Assembly (NCBI GenBank): GCA_024707365.1
Contig: JANPZV010000005.1
Location: 1,364,001-1,428,000, forward strand
Direction of reading: 5' to 3'
From: Terricaulis sp.
GTDB lineage: Bacteria > Pseudomonadota > Alphaproteobacteria > Caulobacterales > Aquidulcibacteraceae
DNA: 64,000 nucleotides
Positions 1 through 9,200 of the stretch are shown one piece after another (positions within the stretch are counted from its first letter, which is position 1; every line of letters starts with the position of its first letter). Both the position numbers and the translations under genes were made by a program. The notes under the pieces are model-generated. The model was not told the origin of the DNA and did not search any database. It saw nothing but the letters and a program-made list of their open reading frames with translations.

Positions 1-186
1 GTCGCCCACCTCGCACTGGCCCCAGAAGAAGCGCGCGCCGTAGTCAGGATGGGCGAGCAGCTTATCGATGTTTTCCGAGCGCGTGCGGCTGCAGGTGGAG
101 ACGCGGTAGCCGTCTTCGAGCAGCGCTTCGATCATCGCGGCGCCAAGGCCGCGGCTCCCGCCGGTGACGATAACGTGGCGCGGCAT
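1..186 (-). CDS. Short-chain dehydrogenase/reductase (N-terminus only, runs off window)
   Basis: Only the first 62 residues are present; the gene continues past base 1. The N-terminus carries the Rossmann nucleotide-binding motif TGGSRGLG of classical SDR enzymes, so an NAD(P)-dependent oxidoreductase of the 3-oxoacyl-ACP reductase (FabG-like) type is expected. It starts 3 bases after the stop of the AMP-forming ligase and is the fifth gene of a tight minus-strand operon (MBOAT, SGNH, ACP, ligase, SDR). The context suggests that it reduces or oxidises an acyl group carried by the operon's ACP. That substrate is inference; the catalytic Ser-Tyr-Lys region lies outside the window. Confidence 0.8.
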   Translation of the reverse strand, partial: MPRHVIVTGGSRGLGAAMIEALLEDGYRVSTCSRTRSENIDKLLAHPDYGARFFWGQCEVGD

Positions 187-189
187 TGC

Positions 190-1485
190 TTAGCCTTTCT
201 TGCCTGAGGCGCGGACGGCGATGGCGTCAACCACCTTGAACACGCGCGGCGCTTGGTATGAGGCGAGCGCTTCGCGGCAGGCGGCGAGAATGGCGCTGCG
301 CGTGGCGGCGGGATCGAGGCTGGGCTCAATCACCACCTCGGCGGCGACGAGGAAACCTGAGATCGGGTTTGGCTGGCCAAACACGCGCGCTTCCAGCACG
401 CCGGGCTGTTGCAGCAGAAATTGCTCGATCGCCAGCGGATAGACCTTGGAGCCGCCGACATTGATGGTGGAGTCATCACGGCCGACGATGTAAGCGCGTT
501 CGCCGCGGATTTCGACGCGATCGGCGGTGGCGAGCCAGCCGTCATCCTGGATCGGCTGCGGCGTATCGGAAACGTAATTGCGCATCGCGTTCGGCGTGCG
601 GATGTGCAGGAAGCCATCGCGCACGCGCAGCTCCGCGCCTTGATGGGCGCTCTCGAGCCAGGCGGCGGGAAAGCCCTCAAGCCCATCGTGCACGGAGAAC
701 ACCACGCCCGCTTCGGTGGAGGCGTAGATGTGGGTGACGCGCGCATCGGGGAAGGCTTTGCGCACGCGATCGAGCGTGGATTGATCCGCCGCTTCCCCGC
801 CAAGCGTGATCTGGCGCAGCGCAAGATCGCCGGGGCGCATCGTCATCAGGAAGGAGCGCCAGAAGGTTGGCGTGGCGCTGATCTGGGTGACGCCGCCGGT
901 GCGCGCCGCTTCGAGGAAGCCTGACGGGGTGCGCTCGTTCGGCGTGACGATGACGCCGCCGGTGATGGCGGCGGTGAGCTGCACCTGCAGGCCGGCAAAG
1001 CCTGTGGGCTGGTAGGTGAGCAGCCATTTGGCGCCGGGGCTGGCTTTGCTGGCGCCGGCTTGGGCGCGGCTGAGCAGGGCGCCCAGGCTATGGGCGGCGA
1101 TCTTGGGCGCGCCGGTGGTGCCGGAGGTCATCATAAAGATGCGCCCGGCGGGCGGCTGGCCCTCGGTGCTGATCGCTGTCAGCGCATCGGCTTCGCCGAC
1201 GATCAATTGAATGGCGAATTGCTGTTTGATCGACTCGATCTCTGCTTCGGGCAGATTGGTGTGGGCGATGAAGAGATCAGCGCCGGCGCGGGCGGCGCCA
1301 TCGATCGCGCGCAGGATGTGCAGCGGATCATCGCTCAGCACCATGAGGCGGCTGACGCCTTCGGCCGTGATCAGCGCCGCAAGCGCCGCCCCACGCTCAG
1401 CCAGCGCGCCGCGCGTGATCTGCCGATCCAGATAGGCGATGAGCGGGGCGGTTTCGCTGCTCGCGATGCCGAAGGCGCCGGCCAT
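190..1485 (-). CDS. AMP-forming acyl/amino-acid ligase (ANL superfamily), DltA-like role
   Basis: A 431-residue adenylate-forming enzyme that should activate a carboxylate with ATP and load it on a thiol carrier. The phosphate-binding motif MTSGTTGAPK is near residue 118, YASTEAG (adenine-binding motif) lies in the middle, and the hinge region reads GRDDSTINVGGSKVYP. The C-terminus has ASGKKG, where the catalytic lysine of the family lies. It is shorter than typical acyl-CoA ligases (about 500 residues), mostly at the N-terminus. The gene lies 3 bases downstream of an ACP gene, so that ACP is the likely acceptor, as DltA charges DltC. The substrate cannot be read from the sequence. Confidence 0.85.
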   Translation of the reverse strand: MAGAFGIASSETAPLIAYLDRQITRGALAERGAALAALITAEGVSRLMVLSDDPLHILRAIDGAARAGADLFIAHTNLPEAEIESIKQQFAIQLIVGEADALTAISTEGQPPAGRIFMMTSGTTGAPKIAAHSLGALLSRAQAGASKASPGAKWLLTYQPTGFAGLQVQLTAAITGGVIVTPNERTPSGFLEAARTGGVTQISATPTFWRSFLMTMRPGDLALRQITLGGEAADQSTLDRVRKAFPDARVTHIYASTEAGVVFSVHDGLEGFPAAWLESAHQGAELRVRDGFLHIRTPNAMRNYVSDTPQPIQDDGWLATADRVEIRGERAYIVGRDDSTINVGGSKVYPLAIEQFLLQQPGVLEARVFGQPNPISGFLVAAEVVIEPSLDPAATRSAILAACREALASYQAPRVFKVVDAIAVRASGKKG

Positions 1486-1488
1486 GGC

Positions 1489-1734
1489 TTATTTCGCGTA
1501 GAGCTTGGCGAGTTCGCCCGCGGTGCGGAATTCGATGAAGCCTTCGGCGAACGGATCGTGGCCGATCACATCCTCAAGCTCACGCACCAGCATGGCGAGA
1601 TCGAGCGAGTCGATTTTGAGTTCGCCGCCGAGCAATTCGGTGTCGGGCGTGATCGCCGGGGCGGGCAGGCCTTTATCGTCGAGGATGCGGGTGACGATGG
1701 CGGTGATGTGGGTGAGGGTTTCAGCTTCGGTCAT
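1489..1734 (-). CDS. Acyl carrier protein, 81 aa
   Basis: A small acidic carrier protein with the 4'-phosphopantetheine site KIDSL, the modified serine being about residue 43. Length and motif fit a free-standing ACP or DltC-like peptidyl carrier. Its ATG overlaps the stop of the preceding SGNH gene in an ATGA tetranucleotide, and the AMP-forming ligase follows after 3 bases, so the three genes are probably translationally coupled. It is expected to carry the acyl or aminoacyl group between the cytosolic ligase (plus SDR) and the membrane MBOAT protein. This is not the fatty-acid synthase ACP, judging from context. Confidence 0.9.
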   Translation of the reverse strand: MTEAETLTHITAIVTRILDDKGLPAPAITPDTELLGGELKIDSLDLAMLVRELEDVIGHDPFAEGFIEFRTAGELAKLYAK

Positions 1735-2794
1735 GGGGAGGAACTTTCTTGCGTGGGGGAGCAGGCGCCGCCAGGCGATGCGTTGACGATATCATCGGCC
1801 AGCATGCGCGAGCGGATTGCGCGCCCCTCCCGGTCCAAATGGTAAACCGTGTCAAAGTGCATGGATGCGTCAAACACGTAGTCCGAGGGCGGCCTCGGCA
1901 CGATGAAGGCGGGGTTGGCCCGGAATTGGGCGTCCCAGCTCTCTATAGCGGCTCTATGTTTTTCGTAAAACGCGCGTTCGGCTGCGGAGTAGGAGATCAG
2001 CACGCGCACGCCTCGCGCGTTCATCTCATGCACGAAATTCTCTATGAGGGGGAAGGCCTCTTCCGTCATGACGAAGGCGGGCAGATCGCCTTCTTCTGAA
2101 GGGGGAAGGGCCAATCGACATCGAGGTGGCTTTCCAGATCGCCATTGGCGTTAAAGCCCTCAAGCGATTCAATTTGGCGCAGCCGTATCAGTGTCGCATC
2201 GCTTTCTTGGGCCAGCCCGAGCGCCTGCCCGGCGTCGCGCGTGGCGTCGCCCAGGATGCGCATCAGTTTTTGATGCGCGACATAAGGATAACGCAGCGCC
2301 ACGTTGATGAATTGTTGCTGGGACAGCGCTGAAAGCGTCGCCGGATTGGTTTTTGTGTTCACCAGCAGCGAGTCTGCGGAGCCGTCAGCCGGGCGCGCAT
2401 AGGTTTCATGCTCGAACGCGATCACCACGGTGTCGCCGTTGTGCAGATAGGGCTTCACCTCGGCGAGCATGAAGCGAATGCCAAGAAAGCCGTTGAAGCC
2501 CATATTCACCACCGGGCAATCGGTGATGCGCTCAATCAAGGGGCTGTCTATTCCATAGGCGAGGTTGGAGCCGCCAACCAACACGATCTTATGATCATGC
2601 GCGGCAAGCGCATCGTGCTTGAGGTTGGAGGCGCGCGCGTAATCATTGGCCTCCGGCACCGCCACCACGAAGGCGACCACCGTTCCCAGCGCGGCTGTGA
2701 TCAGCGCGGCCACGCGCGCAAGAAAGCCGTATGGGCCCGGCTGCGGCTTGGCGGGCGTTTCGGCGATCGCTTCGGGGTGTTCGGTTGCGCTCAT
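1731..2794 (-). CDS. Membrane-anchored SGNH-hydrolase-like protein (DltD/AlgX-type partner of MBOAT), frameshifted
   Basis: Two overlapping frames (2794 to about 2100, then about 2114 to 1731) read as one protein of about 350 residues. The break is in a purine run near 2100. There is one N-terminal membrane helix (about residues 25-47), then VGGSNLAYGID, resembling the nucleophile block GGSN/S of SGNH acyltransferases. Near the C-terminus is D..MHFDTVYHL, which fits the Asp/His block. It starts 3 bases after the MBOAT gene and overlaps the ACP start by ATGA. Proteins of this kind act in the periplasm with an MBOAT partner to transfer acyl groups onto a surface polymer. The polymer here is unknown. 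Confidence 0.75.
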
Positions 2795-2797
2795 GGG

Positions 2798-4260
2798 TTA
2801 GAACCGGAAATAGATGAATTGCTGCTGCGCATCGTAGAAGGCGCCGAGCAGAATGATGCTGACGATAACGGCGTAGCACGTGGCCCAGCTGATCGCCGGC
2901 CGCTTGGAAAACAGCGCCTCGCCCTTGAAGCGCCCGTGCAGAAGATCTGCGCCCATCAGCACAATGACGCCGAGCATGGCGAGGGCAAATTGGGCGAGGT
3001 TGCCGTCAATGACGCCTTTGACGCCGTCCACAATTTCGCCCCAGCCGGAGCCGAGCTGGCCGATCATCAGCATCGCGTCGCCCATATCGTTGGCGCGGAA
3101 GAGGATGTAGGCAAAGCACACCAGCAGGAAGGTGACGCCGATCTTGAGGCCCTGATAAAATTTGGGCCGCTCATTGAGCTTCACGGCGCGCGCGAAAGTA
3201 TTCCAGCGCTTCTGCAGCAGCAGCGAGATCACGATATAGGCGCCATGCAGCGCGCCCCAGGCGACGAAATTCCAGTTCGCGCCGTGCCAGAAGCCGCTGA
3301 TCACGAAGGTGATCATCAGGCTCCACAGCATCAGCGTGTAGAATTTGATCTTGAACTTTTTTTGCCGCGTCAGCGGGTGTAGACGTAATCGGTGAGCCAA
3401 GAGGACAGCGAGATGTGCCAGCGCTTCCAGAAATCCTGGATCGACACCGCGAAATAGGGTCGGGCGAAGTTTTGCGTCAGCCGGTAGCCAAACAATAGCG
3501 CTATGCCGAGGGCGATATTGGTATAGCCGGCGAAATCGGCGTAGATCTGGAAGGCGTAAAGCAGCGTGGCGAAGGCGATCTGCACCCCGCTCGCCGCTTC
3601 TGGATTATCGTAAACGCTGTTGACGAAGGGGGCGATGCGATCGGCGATCACCGCCTTCTGGACGAGCCCCCAAAGAATGAGCTGCATCGCCTCGATCGCC
3701 TGGGCGTAGTTGAAGCCGGGGCGGGCGTGCAATTGCGGCAAGAGGTTCTTGGCCCGCTCAATCGGGCCGGCGATCAGTTTGGGAAAAAACGCCACATAAA
3801 GCGCGAATATGCCGAACTGCCGCTCGGCCTTCTGGCCGCGAAAGACATCCACCAGATAGGAAATCAGCTGGAAGGTGTAAAAGGAGATGCCGAGCGGCAG
3901 CAGCCAGCGCAGCTCCGGCACGGGATACTCAACGTGCGCCAGGCCAAACAGGCCGCGCAGCGTCTCGTTGAACATCGGCGTGTATTTAAACAGCACAAGA
4001 TTGCCGACGAGCAGGGCGAGCGCGGGCCAAAGCAGCTTCTGCTTGGCGGGCTTATCGGGGGCGGCCTCGATCTTCTGGGCGAACCAGAATGAGACACCCG
4101 TGGCGGCCAGGATCTGCACGAGAAACAGCGGCTCGGCGTAGCCGTAGAAAAAGAGGCTCGCCGCCAGCAGCCAAATCCAGCGCGCGCGCTGCGGCAATGC
4201 GAAGTGGACAAGCACCACCAGCGCGAAAAACCACGCAAAACTTGGTGTGGTAAACGCCAC
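2798..4260 (-). CDS. MBOAT family O-acyltransferase (DltB/AlgI-like), frameshifted
   Basis: Two frames (4272 to 3370 and 3400 to 2798) join into one polytopic membrane protein of about 487 residues. The break is near 3375, where VYTR is followed by a premature stop while the other frame continues LTRQKKFKIKF. Typical MBOAT blocks are visible: YADFAGYTNIALGIALLFGY, DFWKRWHISLSSWL, and the active-site histidine in SGFWHGANWN. I prefer the GTG at 4260 (MAFTTPSF) because a GGGGAA site lies just upstream; a GTG at 4272 is also in frame. It heads the SGNH/ACP/ligase/SDR operon and presumably moves an acyl group from the ACP across the membrane. Confidence 0.85.
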
Positions 4261-4390
4261 TCTATTCCCCACGGATATGGCGCTCTGCTTGCAGCCCTTG
4301 CGGCCGGAAGCAAGTATGGCGCCTAAAATTATTCAATCAGAGCGGCGCTTTAATCTCATTGCGAGGTTCATTGGCCGTTTCGTAGGCGCT

Positions 4391-5857
4391 TCACCAGCTT
4401 AACGTATCGGGAGGCAGGAGGGCGGCGGCGGCGAAGCTGACGGCGACGACGGCGCCGATCAGCCAGGAGGTCTTATCCCGGAAGGCGTGAACCAGCGGGT
4501 CGTCATGCATTTGCCCGCGCTCCGTGATCAGCCAGATGCGGCAAAGCCAGAACACCACCGCCGCCGGCATCACCCAGAGAATGAAGGGCTCGCCGTAATG
4601 GCTGGCATTGGCCGGCTCCTGCAGGTAGAGCGCGAGCACCAGCGCGGAGACAAAGCCTGCGCCCACGCCCATGGATTTGAGGATGGGCCCATCCGTGTGC
4701 AGGTAGCCGCGCCGGTTGAGCGCGCCGCCGCCCTTCGCGGCGAGGGCGTCCACCTCGGCGACGCGCTTCACCAGCGCAAGGCTGAGGAAGAAGAAGCAAG
4801 AGAACGCCAGCAGCCAGCCGCTGGCGATGTAGCCGGCCGCGACCCCGCCCAGCACAACGCGGAGCGTGTAAACCCCGGCCAGCACGAACACGTCCACCAG
4901 CACGATGCGCTTGAGCCAGAAGGTGTAGAGCGTGGTCGTGACGAGATAAGCGAGGATGTAAAACAGCGCGCCGGCTGCAGCCCCAAGCGCCACGCCCACC
5001 GCCAAAAGCACGAAGGATGCGGCCACCCCGATCAGCGGATTGAGCGCGCCGCTGGCGAACGGGCGGCGCCGCTTGCGCGCATGGCGCCGGTCCGCATCGA
5101 TATCGGCGGCGTCGTTGACGAGATAAACGCTCGATGCAGTGAAGCAGAGCGCAAAGAAGGCGATGACGGCGTTTTGCCAAGCCGCCATATCGGCCCAGCC
5201 CTGGCCGATCAGCATCGGCACGAACGCCAGCACGTTCTTGGCCCATTGCTGCGGGCGGATCGCCTTGATGAAGCCGCGCAGGCGGCTGGAGGCGGGCGGA
5301 AATTCTTTCTCCACCTCAAAATCGCGCGCAGCTTGGCGCGCCAGCGCTTTGGGCGTGTTGACTAGAACCGCGCCTTGCGCCGCAGCCCAGACTTTCAAAT
5401 CCGCGCTTTCATTGCCGGCGTAAACAAAGCCTTGCGGATAGGCGGCGGCGAGCGCCTTGGCCTTGGCGCTGGATTTGAGATTGGTCTGCCCGTCTGAGGC
5501 GAACACTGCGTCAAACAGGCCAAGATGCTCGGCCACAGCTTGCGCGGATTTGGAATCGGCTGCGGTGGCGAGCGCGATGGTGCGCCCGCGCGCTTTTTCG
5601 CTTTTCAGCCACTCAATCAGCGCAGCCTCGTAAGGCAGATCGGCGGGATCAAACGGCGCAGCTTCCGCAAGGCGCATCTTGGCGTAGGCGCGGCCCTTCA
5701 TGAACCAGCCGATCAGCGTGAAGATTTTCCAGGGCGCGGCCACGAGAAAACGCAGGATCGCTTCGCTGAACACGTCCCCGCGCATCAGCGTGCCGTCGAG
5801 ATCGACGGCCAGCGGGAGCGCGGCGCTTGCCTGCTTTGCCAGCCCTTCGGCGCTCAT
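4391..5857 (-). CDS. HAD phosphatase - UbiA prenyltransferase fusion
   Basis: About 488 residues in two parts. Residues 15-190 form a HAD-type domain (AVDLDGTLMRGD nucleophile motif, later YAGNESADLKVW). Residues 205-485 form a UbiA-type membrane domain with about eight helices and the Mg-prenyl-diphosphate motif NDAADIDADRRH, followed by KRRRPFASG. Related fusions are annotated as decaprenyl-phosphate phosphoribosyltransferase-like enzymes making lipid-linked sugars, so a lipid-linked sugar donor for envelope glycans is a reasonable guess. Start taken at ATG 5857 (MSAEG) with GGTGGGA upstream; an in-frame GTG is at 5869. The 130-base gap to the MBOAT gene leaves co-transcription open. Confidence 0.85.
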   Translation of the reverse strand: MSAEGLAKQASAALPLAVDLDGTLMRGDVFSEAILRFLVAAPWKIFTLIGWFMKGRAYAKMRLAEAAPFDPADLPYEAALIEWLKSEKARGRTIALATAADSKSAQAVAEHLGLFDAVFASDGQTNLKSSAKAKALAAAYPQGFVYAGNESADLKVWAAAQGAVLVNTPKALARQAARDFEVEKEFPPASSRLRGFIKAIRPQQWAKNVLAFVPMLIGQGWADMAAWQNAVIAFFALCFTASSVYLVNDAADIDADRRHARKRRRPFASGALNPLIGVAASFVLLAVGVALGAAAGALFYILAYLVTTTLYTFWLKRIVLVDVFVLAGVYTLRVVLGGVAAGYIASGWLLAFSCFFFLSLALVKRVAEVDALAAKGGGALNRRGYLHTDGPILKSMGVGAGFVSALVLALYLQEPANASHYGEPFILWVMPAAVVFWLCRIWLITERGQMHDDPLVHAFRDKTSWLIGAVVAVSFAAAALLPPDTLSW

Positions 5858-6282
5858 ATTCGTTCCCACCCGATATCACCTACGATCAGCGCACAAAGCT
5901 GGCGGCATCGTCTGCAATCAATGTGCCGCTTGGCAAATTGGCCCAAGAGGCGTCTCAGATTTGTGAAGCTGCGTGGGGCTGCGCCGCGCACTTATGCTGA
6001 AGATTGCCTTAATGCGTGGTTTATATGTCTCGACCCCGCTACGCGGGGGGCGTTTCTTAAAGTATTTGTCGCAACGTCCGCCCTTGTTCGGTTGCCGCCC
6101 TCCTCTGCGGCGGAGGGTGCCGACCTCGGTGCGTCCGCCGCGGGAGGGGCGTAATCTGCGTTGGGGAAAGGCCGCTTTGGCGGAGCCGGGGCGGGCGCGC
6201 CGGTATGGCGTAGATGTTGCTTGGCACAATGGGTTACGCGGTCTAGTTTAGGGCGGGACTGCGCGGGCTGGAGTGGTTGCGC
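5858..6282. other. Divergent intergenic region upstream of the NRPS-PKS locus
   Basis: About 425 bases between the divergent UbiA and NRPS genes, with no convincing gene. It holds a short hairpin CCCCGC-TAC-GCGGGG near 6036-6050 and G/C-rich inverted segments near 6100-6160 (CCCTCC...GGAGGG). Promoters for both directions must lie here, but no strong -35/-10 pair is evident. GGAG at 6270 is a fair ribosome site for a GTG start at 6283. Confidence 0.4.
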
Positions 6283-9200
6283 GTGAGTGGGACAAATACG
6301 GCCTTGTCGGCAGTTTCCGCGGTTTTCATCGGCGATGGCCCGCTGGCGATGCGCTGCATGGACGCATTTACTGCGTCCGGCGGCGGCGTTGTAACCCTAA
6401 TTACCAAAGATGGCGCGCTTGCCGCCCAGGCTGCCGAGCGCGGCGTGCGCGTCAGCGGCAAAACCGATGCTGCGCTCGCCGAAGCGGCCGGGTCCGCGTT
6501 TGATTATCTTTTTAGCATCGCCAATCTCGACATGCTGCCGGCGCCGCTCATCGCCGCCGCGCGCAAGATGGCGATCAATTTCCATGACGGGCCGCTGCCG
6601 CGCTATGCGGGCCTGAACGCCACAACCTGGGCGATTCTAAACGGTGAGCAGCAACATGGTGTGACTTGGCACGAAATGACCGCGAAAGCGGATGCCGGCG
6701 GCATCGTCGCCGCCGAAACCGTGCAGGTTGACCCGGATGAAACGGCGCTCAGCCTCAACGCAAAATGCTATGAGGCGGGCTTCACCGGTTTTCAGAAAAT
6801 TCTGGAACAGATCGCTGCGGGCGACCTCCAGGCGCGCGCCCAGCAGGGGAGCGCAGCTATTTCGGGCGCGTGAAGCGCCCGGCCGCCTTGGCGACGCTGG
6901 CGTTTGAGGCGACGGCCGCGCAAGCGCTGGCGCTGGTGCGCGGGCTGAGCTTCGGCCCTTACGCCAATCCGCTGACATCCGCCAAATTGTGGACCGGTGA
7001 GCGCGCTCTGCTCGTTGGCGCCGCAGCCATTTCGGAAGACGCCGCTTCTGCCGCGCCCGGAACGGTGCTCGCGATTGATGCGCAATCGGTCACGATCGCC
7101 ACCGCCGATCAGCCGGTGCGGCTCTCGGATTTGACCGATGAGCACGGCGAGCCGGTTGACCCCTCGCTTGACGCTGGCTTGAAGCTCGGCGCGGCGGCGC
7201 CGCGCGTGACGCAAGATTGCATCGCTTTGATCGATCGCTTCGGCAAGGCGGCCGCGAAATCTGAAGCGTTCTGGCTGGAGCACAGCGCGCGCGCTGAAGC
7301 GCTGGACTCTCCTTATCCGCGCGCGCGTCGTGCGGGCGCGGTTGCGCATGAGGCGCAGCTGGCGTCGCAAACGACCGCGCAAGCGGCTGTCGCCGCGCTG
7401 GCGGCTTGGGCCGCGCGCGTCGCCGGTGTCCGCGCGGTTTCATTGGCTTTGTTCGATGCGGCGCTTGAAGCGGAGATGGGCGATAGTGCGCGCTGGTTCG
7501 CACGCTGGCGTCCGCTGACGCTGGACGCGCCGGCTGAGGCCGATTTGGCTGCGCTTCATGCGGCGGCTGCGGGAGTGCTCGCTGCGGCGCGCGATGCGGG
7601 CCCGATGGCGCGTGATGCATATGTGCGCCGCGCGCGCCAGGATCGTGGCCGCGGCCGCGCCGAAGATTTGAGCTTCGCTGTGGCGATTGGCGCTGGTGCG
7701 CCCGAACATCCGAACGCGGATGTCACGCTGCGTTTTGTGGATGGGGCGCTCTCGATTATCGTGCGCGGCGATGCGTTCGAGCCGGAGACGGCTCAGGTCA
7801 TGGCCAGTCATGTCGGCGCTGCGCTGCGCGCGCTGGCTGAGACCCCGCATGTCAAGCTTGTCGATCTGGATTTGCGCGATGCGCGCGAAACGGCCGCCTT
7901 GGCTGCGTGCGAGGTTGGGCCGTCGGTGGGGGCCTCCGGGCTTTCGATCCATGGCGCGATCGCCCGCCAGGCTGCGGCGACGCCCGACAAGATCGCGGTG
8001 CGGACGCGCTGGGCGGAGTTGACGTATTCGGCGCTCGAGGCGCGCGCTGAAAGCGTTGCGGCGCAACTGGCTGCGCGTGGCGTGAAGCCGGGTGATGTTG
8101 TCGGCGTGCGCATGGAGCGCTCAGTCGATCTTGTGGTGGCGCTGCTTGCGGTGCTGAAAGCAGGGGCGGCCTACACCCCGCTCGATCCGGCGTATCCGTC
8201 TGAGCGGCTGGCCTTCATGCTGGAAGATTGCCGCGCGCGGTTCGTGATCGCCGATAAAGCCGGCAATTTCGCCGCTGGCGTTGAAACGCTTGCGCTTGCC
8301 GATCTGGTCGCCGCCGCGCCTTTGGAATGGCGCGCGCCGGAAGCCAAGGCCGATGACCTGGCGTATTTGATCTACACCTCGGGTTCGACGGGAAAGCCCA
8401 AGGGCGTAAAGGTGCATCATGGCGCCGTCGCCAACTTCTTCGACGGCATGGATCTGCGTATCCCGCACGAAAATCCAGGCACGTGGCTTGCCGTGACGAG
8501 CCCGAATTTTGACATCTCCGTGCTTGAGCTGTTCTGGACGTTGGCGCGCGGCTTCACCGTGGCGTTGCACGTCGCGTCGGTTCATGCCGAGCAGGCCTCA
8601 CGGCCGGATTTCAGCCTGTTTTATTTCGCCGCGTCCTCGCAGGCGGGCGGCAATCCATACAAGCTCCTGCTGGACGGCGCGCGTTTCGCCGACGAAAATG
8701 GCTTTGAGGCGGTGTGGACGCCAGAGCGCCACTTTCACGATTTCGGCGGCGCCTATCCCAATCCAGCGGTCACCAGCGCGGCGGTTGCGGCAATCACAAA
8801 GCGCGTGAAAATCCGCGCTGGCAGCTGCGTGCTGCCGCTGCACCATCCGATCCGCGTTGCTGAAGATTGGTCGGTGATCGATAATATCTCGGGCGGCCGC
8901 GTCGGGCTTGCATTTGCAACCGGCTGGCAGCCGAACGATTTCGTGCTCGCGCCCGATGCGTTCGCCGATCGCAAGCAGATCCTGATGGATCGCATGGAAA
9001 CCGTGCGCCGGCTGTGGCGCGGAGAGAGTGTTGAGTTTGCCGCCCCGGATGGGAAAGTCTCGTCCACGCGCGTGCTGCCGCGTCCGGTGCAAGCCGATCT
9101 GCCGCTCTGGCTGACGGTGGCGCGCAACCCCGAAACATTTGAAGCGGCGGGCCTAACGGCCTTAATGTGCTGACGCACATGTTGGGCATGGGGATCGATG

